Assembly: GCF_018139625.1 (NCBI RefSeq)
Contig: NZ_JAGSOH010000032.1
Location: 1 to 60,391, forward strand
DNA from: Actinospica acidithermotolerans
GTDB lineage: Bacteria; Actinomycetota; Actinomycetes; Streptomycetales; Catenulisporaceae
Direction: 5' to 3'
Length of the DNA stretch: 60,391 nt
Below the pieces are notes generated by a model. That model did not search any database. It saw only the letters and a program-made list of their open reading frames with translations, and was not told where the DNA came from. Of the stretch, positions 24,385 through 33,173 are shown piece after piece (position 1 is the first letter of the stretch; the number at the start of each line of letters is the position of its first letter). Both the position numbers and the translations under genes were made by a program.

Positions 24385-25863
24385 ATGAACGAACTCCAGG
24401 CGCAGGACACCGATACGTGGGACGTGATCGTCATCGGCGCCGGTCCGGTCGGGGAGAACGCGGCGCAGTACGCCATCCAGGGCAGCGGCCGGACCGCCGT
24501 GCTGATCGAGGCCGAGCTGGTCGGCGGCGAGTGCTCGTACTGGGCGTGCATGCCGAGCAAGGCGCTCCTGCGGCCCATCGAGGTCCTCTCCGCCGCGCAC
24601 GCCCTCCCGGGCGTGCTGGGCACCCGCCTGGATCCCGCGGGCATCCTGAAACGCCGGGACGCGGTCATCGGCAACCGCGACGACTCGGGCCAGGTCGAGT
24701 GGGCGAACGGCGCCGGGATCGACGTGATCCGCGGCCGCGGCAGGCTCGCCGGCGTGCGCACCGTGGAGGTGACGGAGCCCGACGGCACCGTGCGCGTCAT
24801 TGAGGCCCGCCAGGCGGTCGTGCTGGCCACCGGCACCACGGCGGCGATCCCGAACGTCCCGGGGCTCGCCGCGGCCCGTCCGTGGATCTCCCGGGACGCC
24901 ACGAACCTCGCCGAGGTGCCGCGCCGCGTGGCGGTCATCGGCGGCGGCGTGGTCGGCTGCGAGGCGGCCACTTGGCTGAGCTCGCTGGGGTCGAGCGTGA
25001 CCGTCCTGCAGCAGGCGCCGCGCCTGCTGCCGCGCACCGAGGCCTTCGCGCACGAACTCGTCGCCAAGCGCCTCGAGGAGGCCGGAGTGCGCATCCGGAC
25101 CAATGCGAAGGTCGAGCGGGTCGAGCGGCCCTCGGTGAACGAGGCGGGCGTCGGGCGGATCCACGGCGGTCCGGTGACGGTCACCGTCGACGGCGAGGAG
25201 CTCGCGGTCGACGAGGTGCTGGTCGCCGCCGGGCGCGTATTCGGGACGGGCGATATCGGCCTGGAGAACGTCGGCCTCGGCAAGCTCGCCGAGAACCACG
25301 CGCCGATCCCGGTGGACGAGCAGCTGACCGTGCGCGACGTGCCGGGCGACTGGCTCTACGCCGTCGGCGATGTCAATGGCCTGGCTCTGCTCACGCATAT
25401 GGGCAAGTACCAGGCGCGGGTGTGCGGCGACGTGATCGCGGCGCGGGCCGAGGGCCGCCCGATGGACAGCGTCCGCTACCGCGACCTCGCCGACTCGCGC
25501 GCCGTGCCGCAGGTCATCTTCACCGACCCGCAGGTCGCCGCCGTCGGCATGAGCGAGCGGGAGGCCCTGGCCGCGGGCGTGGACGTGGAGACCGTCGAGT
25601 ACGACCTCGGAGCCATCGCCGCGACCTCGATCCAGCGCCAGGACTACCGCGGCCGGGCGAAGCTGGTCATCGACCGCGAGGCGGACACGCTCGTCGGCGC
25701 GACGTTCGTCGGCCCCGAGGTCGCCGAACTGGTGCACGCGGCGACGGTCGCGGTCATCGGCCAGGTGCCGCTGGAACTGCTACGGCACGCCGTGCCCTCG
25801 TACCCGACCGTGTCAGAGATCTGGCTCCGCCTGCTGGAGAGCCGGGAGCCGCGCGTCTCTTAA
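24385..25863 (+). CDS. Pyridine nucleotide-disulfide oxidoreductase (FAD)
   Basis: A 492-residue two-dinucleotide-binding flavoprotein. FAD motif VIVIGAGPVGENAAQYA, redox disulfide GGECSYWACMPSKALLRP (CX4C), NAD(P) motif VAVIGGGVVGCEAATWL, second FAD motif WLYAVGDVNG and a C-terminal dimerisation domain are present. The catalytic His of lipoamide dehydrogenase/glutathione reductase (HPT) is Tyr here (HAVPSYPTVSEIW), so it is not an ordinary Lpd. The clade is annotated only as oxidoreductase, sometimes mercuric-reductase-like, but the C-terminal vicinal Cys pair of MerA is missing. ATG 24385 follows AAGGAGG. Divergent from the lectin gene. Confidence 0.87.
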   Translation: MNELQAQDTDTWDVIVIGAGPVGENAAQYAIQGSGRTAVLIEAELVGGECSYWACMPSKALLRPIEVLSAAHALPGVLGTRLDPAGILKRRDAVIGNRDDSGQVEWANGAGIDVIRGRGRLAGVRTVEVTEPDGTVRVIEARQAVVLATGTTAAIPNVPGLAAARPWISRDATNLAEVPRRVAVIGGGVVGCEAATWLSSLGSSVTVLQQAPRLLPRTEAFAHELVAKRLEEAGVRIRTNAKVERVERPSVNEAGVGRIHGGPVTVTVDGEELAVDEVLVAAGRVFGTGDIGLENVGLGKLAENHAPIPVDEQLTVRDVPGDWLYAVGDVNGLALLTHMGKYQARVCGDVIAARAEGRPMDSVRYRDLADSRAVPQVIFTDPQVAAVGMSEREALAAGVDVETVEYDLGAIAATSIQRQDYRGRAKLVIDREADTLVGATFVGPEVAELVHAATVAVIGQVPLELLRHAVPSYPTVSEIWLRLLESREPRVS

Positions 25864-25900
25864 GGCGCGGCAGCCCCCGCGTACCGGGCCTCGGCAGCCC

Positions 25901-26235
25901 CGCGTCCCGGGCCACGGAAGGCCCGGAAGCGCGGGGAGGCGCGAAGCCCGGCAGGCCTGTAGCGCGGAAGGTCTGAAGCGCGGAAGCGGCCCGGGTCCCG
26001 GGCCGCGGAAGGCTCGGAAGCGCGGGAGGCGTGAAGCCCGGCAGGCCTGAAGCGCGGCAGGCCTGAAGCGCGGAAGCGGCCCGCGTCCCGGGCCGCGGAA
26101 GGTCTGGAAGCGCGGGATGCGCGAAGCCCGGCAGGCCTGAAGCGCGGGAGGCCTGAAGTGCGGTAGCGGCCCGGGTCCCGGGCCGCGGAAGGCCTCAAGC
26201 GCACGGCGCCCGAAGCCCGGCAGGCCTGGGCGGTC
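25901..26235. repeat. 90-bp tandem repeats, nearly four copies
   Basis: GTCCCGGGCC anchors copies at 25904, 25995, 26085 and 26175, so the period is 90-91 bp; the last copy is truncated. Each unit itself contains shorter internal repeats of AGGCCTGAAGCGCGG. The stretch lies between the flavoprotein stop and the 3' end of the convergent Gfo/Idh gene. Confidence 0.9.
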
Positions 26236-26297
26236 AGAGGTGCCGTCGCTCCCCCCAGAGGTGCCGGCGCTCCCCTCAGAGGTGCCGTCACTCCCCC
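26235..26297. repeat. Three 21-bp tandem repeats overlapping a gene end
   Basis: Copies start at 26235, 26256 and 26277 with the pattern CAGAGGTGCCGkCrCTCCCC. The third copy runs into the stop codon and last codons of the Gfo/Idh gene, showing that the array grew from that 3' end. Confidence 0.8.
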
Positions 26298-27277
26298 GGG
26301 TACGCGAGGCCGATCCGCTCGCGTACCCGGTCGAGCGTGCGCATGATCGTCAGCGTCTCGTCGAGCGTCATCACCGGGCTCTCCGACTCGCCGGCGCGCA
26401 GCCGCAGGCCGACCTCGGCCGCCTGGTGTCGCAGGCCGCTGCCCTCGTGCGGAGCCACGGTCGTGTACGCGGAGCCGTCGTTGCGGATCACCTCGACGGG
26501 GCAGATCCTCCCCCACGGCTCGCTCAGCACGATGCGGCCCTCGCTGCCGGTGATCACGGCCCGGTTCCCGCTGCGGGCGTCGAGCGAGGTGGAGATGATC
26601 GTCTGCGCGCCGTCGTCGTACGAGAAGACCATCGAGGTCTGCGCGTCCACCCCGGTCTGCGTCATCCGGCCCACGGCCTCGACGTGCTCCGGCGCGCGGC
26701 CGCCGACGGCGAAGGAGTTGAAGGAGACCGGGTAGATCCCGAGGTCGAGCAGCGCGCCGCCGGCCAGCAGCGGGTTGTTGATGCGGTGCAGCGGGTCGGT
26801 GCTCAGGATCTCGCCGCGGTCCGCGATGACCTGGCGCACCTGCCCGATCGCGCCCTCCGCGAGCAGCGAGCCGACCTGCTGGAAGTGCGGCAGCCAGCGC
26901 ACCCACATGGCCTCCATCAGGAACGTCCCGGCCGCCCGCGCGGCGTCGATCATCCGCTCGGCCTCGGCCGCGTTCACCGAGAACGGCTTCTCCACGAGCA
27001 CGGCCTTGCCCCCGGCGATCCCGGCGAGCGCCGCCTCACAGTGCCCTGAGTGCGGTACCGCGACGTAGATCGCATCCACCTCGTCGTCCGCGGCCAGCGC
27101 CTCGTAGCCGACGTGCCGGTTGCGAATGCCGTACCGGTCGCCGAAGACGTCCGCCGACGCCTGACTCCGCGAGCCGACCGCGACCACCTCGGCATCCGGC
27201 AGCAAGCCCAGATCCTCGGCGAAACGCGCGGCGATCCCGCCGGTCCCGGCGATGCCCCAACGGATTCGGTCGCCCAC
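26288..27277 (-). CDS. Gfo/Idh/MocA family oxidoreductase
   Basis: A 329-residue NAD(P)-dependent sugar or cyclitol dehydrogenase. The N-terminal Rossmann fold begins RWGIAGTGGIAARFAEDL. The catalytic-Lys motif VLVEKPFSVN is near residues 93-102, followed by AMWVRWLPH and the C-terminal sheet domain with GGALLDLGIYPV, the helix carrying the catalytic Asp/His-type residues. Length is normal. No sugar operon is linked, so the substrate is open. Confidence 0.9.
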   Translation of the reverse strand: MGDRIRWGIAGTGGIAARFAEDLGLLPDAEVVAVGSRSQASADVFGDRYGIRNRHVGYEALAADDEVDAIYVAVPHSGHCEAALAGIAGGKAVLVEKPFSVNAAEAERMIDAARAAGTFLMEAMWVRWLPHFQQVGSLLAEGAIGQVRQVIADRGEILSTDPLHRINNPLLAGGALLDLGIYPVSFNSFAVGGRAPEHVEAVGRMTQTGVDAQTSMVFSYDDGAQTIISTSLDARSGNRAVITGSEGRIVLSEPWGRICPVEVIRNDGSAYTTVAPHEGSGLRHQAAEVGLRLRAGESESPVMTLDETLTIMRTLDRVRERIGLAYPGE

Positions 27278-27472
27278 GGCACAGCTCCTCGTTCGCTCGA
27301 TGCGGGCCCGCTCGGCCCGGAGAGACCGGTCTTCCCGGTCAGCCCATCCGACTCAGGTAAGCCGAGATCGGCCCGCCGGAAGGTTACCCCCGCGGCGGCA
27401 CGCGCGGGAACTCCTGCCGGCCGACCGCGAGAAGCGGCCGTGTCACGGGGCGACGCTGCCGAACGGCCGTCC

Positions 27473-28156
27473 TCACACCGTGGCGCGGCGAATGGTGGCC
27501 TGGCCGCCCACGACCAGCAAACCTGCAAGGGCGGCGATGACTCCGGTCAGACCCACGGTGGTCAGGCCGGCGAAGGTGGGGCTTCCGATGGACCAGAAGC
27601 GCCAGTGCTCGAAGGAGGCGAGCAGAACCCCGGCGACGATCACAAGCGTCTGCGCCGCGATGAACGTCAGGGTGCCGAGCAGGCCCCACCGGCTGTGGAC
27701 GATTCCGTACCAGATCCCGTAGACGAACAGCGTGAACAGGACCACCGCGGAGGTCAGCCACGTGTCGTACCACGGGCCGTCGAGCAGGTAAGGCACGCGG
27801 AAGAAGCGCATCGACATCCCCCATCCGCCGGTGGCGCGCTCGGTCGATTGCAGCGCGGCCAGCATCAGACCCGACAGCATGGCGAGTACCGCTCCGAGCA
27901 GCGCCGTCCCGGAATAGAAGGACCGGCGGCTCGCGCCGAGCGTGAGGGCGAACGGCAGCGAACGGCCGACGGCTTGCAGGCCGAGGGTGAAGAAGTAGAT
28001 GAAGTAGCTGGCCAGGTACGCGGCCCCGTTGCGGCCGGGCTGACGGCCGACCGTGACCACGGCGATGGCGAAGCAGAACGGGAGTATCCAGGGCAGAACG
28101 AGATAGTTCTCCCGCCGCTGCAGGTTGTAGCGGGCCATCTTCACCCAGGTGCTCAT
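27473..28156 (-). CDS. ABC transporter permease (GntR-ABC module)
   Basis: A 227-residue membrane protein with about six hydrophobic segments, starting MSTWVKMARYNLQRRENYLV. ATG 28156 overlaps the ATPase stop by ATGA; the longer open frame upstream is antisense to the ATPase. It has no recognisable family signature beyond ABC-2-type permease character, but the GntR-ATPase-permease order matches the YtrA-type envelope-stress or drug-export modules of Gram-positives. Confidence 0.75.
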   Translation of the reverse strand: MSTWVKMARYNLQRRENYLVLPWILPFCFAIAVVTVGRQPGRNGAAYLASYFIYFFTLGLQAVGRSLPFALTLGASRRSFYSGTALLGAVLAMLSGLMLAALQSTERATGGWGMSMRFFRVPYLLDGPWYDTWLTSAVVLFTLFVYGIWYGIVHSRWGLLGTLTFIAAQTLVIVAGVLLASFEHWRFWSIGSPTFAGLTTVGLTGVIAALAGLLVVGGQATIRRATV

Positions 28157-29079
28157 GCGCACGTCCTTTCGGTCGCGAAGCCGCTCTCGAGGCCGATCCG
28201 GGGCGCGGAGCCGAACGCACCCGCGGCCGCCTGCACCGCGATCTGCTGCAGGGACAACGGGGTCAGATCGACACCGGACAGGCGCGCCTGCTCGCGGTCG
28301 CCCGGAGCGATCGGGCCGGCCAGCACGACAGAAGCCTGCGACCCGAGCCGCCGCCGCTCCCATACCGCCCGCCCCTCGGCGAGCGCGTCCACGGCGAGAC
28401 AGGGACCGCTCACCCTGGTGACCGCACCGCGCAACTCGTCGACCGCCGCATTCAGGACGACCCGGCCCCGGTCGATGACGACGACGTTCTCGAAGAGCGC
28501 GGCAGCCTCATCGATCAGATGTGTGGACAGCAGCACTGTGCGCGGGAACGCGGCGAAATCCGCGAGCAGCCGGTCGTAGAACAGTTGCCGCGCCACCGCG
28601 TCCAGGCCCGCGTACGGCTCGTCGAACAACGTCACCTCGGCACGGGCGGCCAGCCCGATCGCGATCCCGAGCGCCGAGCGCTGCCCGCGCGAGAGCCTCT
28701 TGACCGGCTTGTTCGTCTGCAGGCCGAAGTCCTCCAGGAGCGAGGACGCGAACTCGCCGTCCCAGTTCGGACAGCACCAGGACGCGGCACGCAGCGCCTG
28801 CCCGATTTTGATGTCCGGGTAGACCTGGTCCTCGCGAACGAACACGAGACGGCGAAGCACCTGCTCGTCCTCGGCCGGCGCCGCCCCGTGGATCCGCGCG
28901 GTTCCCGACGACGGGAACTCCTGGCCGGCCAGAATGCGCAGCAACGTCGTCTTGCCGGCGCCGTTCCGCCCGAGCAGGCCGGTGATCGTCCCCGGTTCGA
29001 TCACGATGTCGACCTCGTCGAGCGCGGCGTGCCCGCGATACCTCCTCGTCAGACCGCTGACCGAGATCGCCGGCGTCAC
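28153..29079 (-). CDS. ABC transporter ATP-binding protein
   Basis: A 308-residue ABC-2-type ATPase. Walker A GRNGAGKTT is near residues 38-46; the usual signature LSGGQ reads LSRGQRSALGIAIGLA; Walker B VTLFDEPYAGLD and the switch His in LLSTHLIDEA are intact. A C-terminal 80-residue extension may contact the permease. It overlaps the GntR gene upstream (29076-29079) and the permease downstream by ATGA, forming a three-gene operon. Confidence 0.9.
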   Translation of the reverse strand: MTPAISVSGLTRRYRGHAALDEVDIVIEPGTITGLLGRNGAGKTTLLRILAGQEFPSSGTARIHGAAPAEDEQVLRRLVFVREDQVYPDIKIGQALRAASWCCPNWDGEFASSLLEDFGLQTNKPVKRLSRGQRSALGIAIGLAARAEVTLFDEPYAGLDAVARQLFYDRLLADFAAFPRTVLLSTHLIDEAAALFENVVVIDRGRVVLNAAVDELRGAVTRVSGPCLAVDALAEGRAVWERRRLGSQASVVLAGPIAPGDREQARLSGVDLTPLSLQQIAVQAAAGAFGSAPRIGLESGFATERTCA

Positions 29080-29483
29080 AGCGACGCGCCTTCCCGCTCA
29101 CGGTCGGCCTCTTTGACCAGCGCGATCAACTCGTCGCTGCCGATCCCGAGGCGGACCGCCTCGGCCACCAGCGGACTGACATACCGCTGCGCGAACTCCG
29201 CCCGGCGCCGGGCCAGCAGCCGCCCCCTCGCCCCGGCCGCGACGAACATCCCGATGCCCCGCCGCTTCTCCAGGAGCCCGTCATCGGCCAGCAGGTTGAT
29301 CCCCTTGGCCGCGGTCGCCGGGTTGATCCGGTAGAACGCGGCGAGCTCGTTCGTCGAAGGCACCCGCTCGCCCTCCCCCACACCGCCGTCCGCGATCTCC
29401 CCCGCAAGCCTGTCGGCAACCTGGACGAACAGCGGAGCCCCGTCGCCCAGCCCAGCCATCTCCGGCATCGTCGCCACCCTCAC
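29076..29483 (-). CDS. GntR family regulator, YtrA subfamily
   Basis: A 135-residue repressor with winged HTH (VQVADRLAGEIADGGV, VPSTNELAAFYRINPATAAKGINLLADDGLLEKRRGIGMFV) and only a short helical tail, as in the YtrA group that autoregulates ABC operons. The frame starts at GTG 29483; ATG 29468 is an equally good start with GAGGG upstream. The palindrome at 29501-29514 is the likely autoregulatory site. Confidence 0.88.
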   Translation of the reverse strand: MRVATMPEMAGLGDGAPLFVQVADRLAGEIADGGVGEGERVPSTNELAAFYRINPATAAKGINLLADDGLLEKRRGIGMFVAAGARGRLLARRRAEFAQRYVSPLVAEAVRLGIGSDELIALVKEADREREGASL

Positions 29484-29847
29484 CCTTACCTCATCGGTTA
29501 GTTACTCAAGTAACGTACCGCTGAACCGATGCACCGGTCAAGCGGCCGAGAGCGGCTCCGCCGACCACGGGGCGGCAGGGCGCGGGCTGCGGACCGCGCG
29601 AATCAACACCCGGGTAAGGCCCCAATCGGCAACGCTCTGATTACGGGCGCTCCCTGGGCGGCGTGCGGGCCGGACCGGGCCGAACCGGGCATTTCCGTTA
29701 TTCGACCGAGACCGCTGCCGTATTGCGACGGCTCGTGCGGAGAACGAAACTCGCCTCATCCGGGCAGGAACGGAACGGAAACCGCACTCGCGGGGCCGTC
29801 CCACGCGGACCCGGTGCCCGCTCGCGAGGAAGGGAGCGTCGCTCGGC
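29484..29847. other. 364-bp intergenic region between divergent regulators
   Basis: Apart from the GntR palindrome, this gap holds the promoter side of the DeoR gene. The direct repeat GGAACGGAACGGAA (about 29765-29785) and GAACGAAAC (about 29740) may be DeoR contacts. No gene is seen. Confidence 0.4.
29501..29514. promoter_or_regulatory. GntR/YtrA-type operator
   Basis: GTTACTCAAGTAAC has perfect 6-bp arms around a CA centre, 18 bp before the GntR start, in the position for autorepression of the GntR-ABC operon. Confidence 0.6.
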
Positions 29848-30609
29848 ATGTACGTGATCGAACGTCGTCAGATGCTGCTGGAGAACGCGCGGCGGACCGG
29901 GCGGGTGGACGTCGCGCAGACCTCCAAGGAGCTCGGGCTGGCCCCCGAGACCATCCGGCGGGATCTGAAGGACCTGGAGCGGCAGGGGCTGCTGCGGCGG
30001 GTCTACGGCGGCGCGGTGGCCGTGGAGCGGCTGAGCTTCGAGAGCGCGCTCTCGGTGCGCTCGACCCGGCATCAGGCGCAGAAGAACCGGATCGCGGCGG
30101 CCGCGGTGACGTATGTGAAGTCCGCGGAATCCGTGTACATCGACGAGGGCTTCCTGCCCTCGCTGATCGGCGAGCATCTGCCGCCGGATCGGCCGCTTAC
30201 GGTGGTGACGCCGTCGCTGGCCACCGCCAAGGCGCTGGTCGAGCGGCCGGAGCTGACGGTTCTGGTCGTCGGAGGGCGGGTTCGGGCGAAGACCCTCGGT
30301 GCCGTCGACCACTGGGCGGTCTCGATGCTGGAGACGCTGGTGCTGGATCTCGCGTTCATCGGCGGCAACGGGATCAGCCTGGATCGCGGGGTGACGGTGC
30401 CGGAGAGCGCGGTCGCCGCGGTCAAGTCGACCGCGATGCGCGTCTCCCGCCGCAGGATCCTGATCGCGGACAGCTCCAAGTACGGCGTGGACTCGTTCGT
30501 CCAGTTCGCGCGCCTGCAGGACTTCGAACGCTTCATCACCGACGACGGCCTGCCCGCCGAGCAGGCCGTGCACCTGCACGACCACGGCATCGACGTCACC
30601 AGAGCCTGA
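29848..30609 (+). CDS. DeoR/GlpR family regulator of the polyol operon
   Basis: A 253-residue sugar-phosphate-responsive repressor. The N-terminal HTH reads MYVIERRQMLLENARRTGRVDVAQ and LGLAPETIRRDLKDLERQGLLRRVYGGAV. The C-terminal DeoRC domain has YIDEGFLPSLIGEHL, VVGGRVRAKTLGAV, LDLAFIGGNGIS and ADSSKYG. ATG 29848 lies behind GGAAGGGAG. It is co-oriented with and 151 bp upstream of the binding-protein gene and probably represses it until a polyol or fructose phosphate is present. Confidence 0.9.
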   Translation: MYVIERRQMLLENARRTGRVDVAQTSKELGLAPETIRRDLKDLERQGLLRRVYGGAVAVERLSFESALSVRSTRHQAQKNRIAAAAVTYVKSAESVYIDEGFLPSLIGEHLPPDRPLTVVTPSLATAKALVERPELTVLVVGGRVRAKTLGAVDHWAVSMLETLVLDLAFIGGNGISLDRGVTVPESAVAAVKSTAMRVSRRRILIADSSKYGVDSFVQFARLQDFERFITDDGLPAEQAVHLHDHGIDVTRA

Positions 30610-30760
30610 CGGAGGAACCGGGGGCGGCCCGACCCTGGCCGGCCGGCCGCCCCGATCCGCGCGAACGCAGTCCCGGCAAAGAGCCTGCGCGAGCGCCCTC
30701 CCGATCGCGGCACGCCCCGAATCACGCAGCGCGGTACCTACAGCAGGAGGAATACAGGTC

Positions 30761-32146
30761 ATGAGTCTAACAAGCACGACGCGTCACCGTCGCGGTCTGC
30801 CGGCGGCGGCAGCCGCCGCGGCGCTGCTGGCCGCCACGGCGAGTGCGTGCTCGAACCCCAATGCGTCGTCATCCGGTTCGAGCAGCGGGGCGCAGACCAT
30901 CACGGTCGCCGTCACCGCGAACCCTTTGATGACCACGATCGAGAACCTGACCGCGAGCGGCTTCGAGGCCGGCCACCCGAACATCAAGGTCAAGTTCGTG
31001 ACCTACGACGAGAACACCGAGCGCGCCGACGTGGAGAAGGACGTCGCGGCGCACGGCGGCCAGTACGACGTGGTGATGATCGGCCCGAACGACATCGCGA
31101 GCTGGGCGTCCAACGGCTGGATCGACTCGCTGGACTCCGAGGTCGCCGCGGACACCTCGTACGACGTCGGCGACCTGCTTCCGCCGATCAAGGACGCGCT
31201 GAGCTCGAAGGGCCACCTGTACGCGCTTCCGTTCTACGGCGAGTCCTCGTTCATCATGTACAACAAGAAGATCTTCGCGGCGGACGGGCTGACGATGCCG
31301 GCCGCTCCGACCTGGGCGCAGATCGAGCAGCTCGCGGCGAAGGCGGACGACACGTCGAAGAACGTGGCCGGGATCTGCCTGCGCGGGCTGACCGGCTGGG
31401 GCGACAACCTCGCCAGCCTGGACACGGTCATCAACACGATGGGCGGCGCCTGGTTCGACAAGAACTGGAACGCGGAGCTGACCTCGCCGGCCACCGAGGC
31501 CGCGGTGAACTTCTACGTGAACCTGGTCAAGAAGTACGGCGAGCCGGGCGCGGGCAACGACAGCTTCAACCAGTGCCTGAACATCTTCGAGCAGGGCCAG
31601 GCCGCCATGTGGTACGACGCGACGGTCGGCGCCTCGACGGTGGACGCCAGCGGCAGCCCGATCGCGGGTGACGTCGGCTTCGCACCGGCGCCGGTCGACA
31701 AGACGAAGTCCTCGGGCTGGCTGTGGACCTGGGCGCTGGCGCTGGAGAGCTCGTCGAAGCACCAGTCGGCGGCCGAGCAGTTCATGAACTGGGCCACGTC
31801 GAAGCAGTACATCGCGTACGACGCGTCGAAGAACGGCTGGGCCGCGGTCCCGCCCGGCACGCGCACCTCGACGTACCAGAACCCGGAGTACCAGAAGGCG
31901 GCCGGGGCGTTCGCGAACCTGACGCTGCAGGAGATCGACTCGGTGAACATCAACCAGCCGGGCGTGGCCCCGCAGCCGGTGCCCGGCGTGCAGTACGTCG
32001 GCATCCCCGAGTTCGAGGACTTCGGGCAGCAGGTCTCGGCGCAGATCACCGCCGCGATCGACGGGCAGGAGTCGGTGTCGCAGGCACTGACGACGAGTCA
32101 GCAGATCGCGCAGCAGGCCGTGATCAACGCGGGCTACAAGAGCTGA
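30761..32146 (+). CDS. Polyol/sugar ABC transporter substrate-binding lipoprotein
   Basis: A 461-residue extracellular solute-binding protein (family 1). The lipoprotein signal ends TASACSNPN with Cys about 30, followed by a Ser/Gly linker. Then come VAVTANPLMTTIENLTASGFEAGHPNIKVKF and IYALPFYGE-type sequence (LYALPFYGESSFIMYNKKIF), characteristic of sorbitol/mannitol-binding proteins (SmoE-like). Start ATG 30761 follows AGCAGGAGG. First structural gene of the operon with two permeases, dehydrogenase and kinase, which supports a polyol ligand. Confidence 0.88.
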   Translation: MSLTSTTRHRRGLPAAAAAAALLAATASACSNPNASSSGSSSGAQTITVAVTANPLMTTIENLTASGFEAGHPNIKVKFVTYDENTERADVEKDVAAHGGQYDVVMIGPNDIASWASNGWIDSLDSEVAADTSYDVGDLLPPIKDALSSKGHLYALPFYGESSFIMYNKKIFAADGLTMPAAPTWAQIEQLAAKADDTSKNVAGICLRGLTGWGDNLASLDTVINTMGGAWFDKNWNAELTSPATEAAVNFYVNLVKKYGEPGAGNDSFNQCLNIFEQGQAAMWYDATVGASTVDASGSPIAGDVGFAPAPVDKTKSSGWLWTWALALESSSKHQSAAEQFMNWATSKQYIAYDASKNGWAAVPPGTRTSTYQNPEYQKAAGAFANLTLQEIDSVNINQPGVAPQPVPGVQYVGIPEFEDFGQQVSAQITAAIDGQESVSQALTTSQQIAQQAVINAGYKS

Positions 32147-32227
32147 CCCGAGCGGCGCCGGGCGGGTCCGCACTGCCCGCCCGGCGCTCGCGGCCCGGTC
32201 CCCTTCCTCGACGAAAGGCCCGCTGAC

Positions 32228-33172
32228 GTGACTGCCCTGACCACCGCGCCGCGCGAGTTCGCGCTGGCGCCACCCCGGACCCGACGGCGCGGCGCCGCAT
32301 GGCTCAAGCGGCTGCCGCTGATGCCGGCGATGGTCTTCACCGTCGTCGTCACCCAGATCCCGTTCCTGCTCACGCTCTGGTACAGCTTCCAGAAGTACAA
32401 CCTCAACTACCCGAACCGAGCCCGGCAGTTCCCGACCGTCGCGAACTACCGGGCCGTGTTCGCCGACCCGATCTTCCGCACCGCCGCACTGAACACGCTG
32501 GAGTTCACGGCGGTCCCGGTGATCTGCTCGATCCTGCTCGGGCTCGGCATCGCGATCCTGCTCAACCGCCGCGTGTTCGGCCGCGGCCTGCTGCGCACGC
32601 TGATCATCAGCCCGTTCCTGGTGATGTCCGCGGCGGCGGCGCTGATCTGGAAGTACTCGATCCTGGACACGACGTTCGGCGTGCTGAACTACGTGCTGCG
32701 GCCGTTCGGCGTGCACGACGTGAACTGGATCGGCGTGCACTCGCAGCTGACGATCATGACCTTCCTGACCTGGCAGTGGACGCCGTTCATGGTGCTGCTC
32801 ATCCTGGCCGGACTGCAGAGCCAGAACGAGGAGATCCTCGAGGCGGCGCGGGTGGACGGAGCGGGGCCGTGGCGGATCTTCCGCGCGCTCACGCTGCCGC
32901 ACCTGCGGATGTACCTCGAACTCGGCGTGCTGCTCGGCTCGATCTACATCGTGCAGGCCTTCGACTCGATCTACCTGATCACGCAGGGCGGGCCGGCGAC
33001 GGACACGACGAACCTGCCGTACTACATCTACCAGGTCGCGTTCCAGGCCTACGACATCGGCCGCGCCTCGGCGATGTCGGTGGTCGTGGTCGTCGCCACG
33101 ATCCTGATCGCCACCCTGGCGCTGCGCACGATCTCCTCCATCTTCAGCGACGAGACCCTGAGCCGAGGCTGA
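32228..33172 (+). CDS. Polyol ABC transporter permease (MalF/SmoF type)
   Basis: A 314-residue inner-membrane permease with six predicted helices. The EAA loop that contacts the ATPase is EEILEAARVDGAGPWRIFRAL near residues 200-220. GTG 32228 follows GAAAGG. No ATPase is encoded in the operon; in streptomycetes one shared ATPase (MsiK) serves many sugar importers, and the same is assumed here. One base separates its stop from the next permease start. Confidence 0.9.
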   Translation: MTALTTAPREFALAPPRTRRRGAAWLKRLPLMPAMVFTVVVTQIPFLLTLWYSFQKYNLNYPNRARQFPTVANYRAVFADPIFRTAALNTLEFTAVPVICSILLGLGIAILLNRRVFGRGLLRTLIISPFLVMSAAAALIWKYSILDTTFGVLNYVLRPFGVHDVNWIGVHSQLTIMTFLTWQWTPFMVLLILAGLQSQNEEILEAARVDGAGPWRIFRALTLPHLRMYLELGVLLGSIYIVQAFDSIYLITQGGPATDTTNLPYYIYQVAFQAYDIGRASAMSVVVVVATILIATLALRTISSIFSDETLSRG

Positions 33173-33173
33173 C

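Noticed and set aside
25901-26235. Possible CRISPR array
   Set aside because: The units are contiguous tandem repeats with no unique spacers, and no cas gene is present.
27278-27472. Possible RNA gene from the hairpin GACCGG/CCGGTC near 27343
   Set aside because: A single 6-bp stem in GC-rich DNA is expected by chance; no tRNA-like or conserved RNA features.
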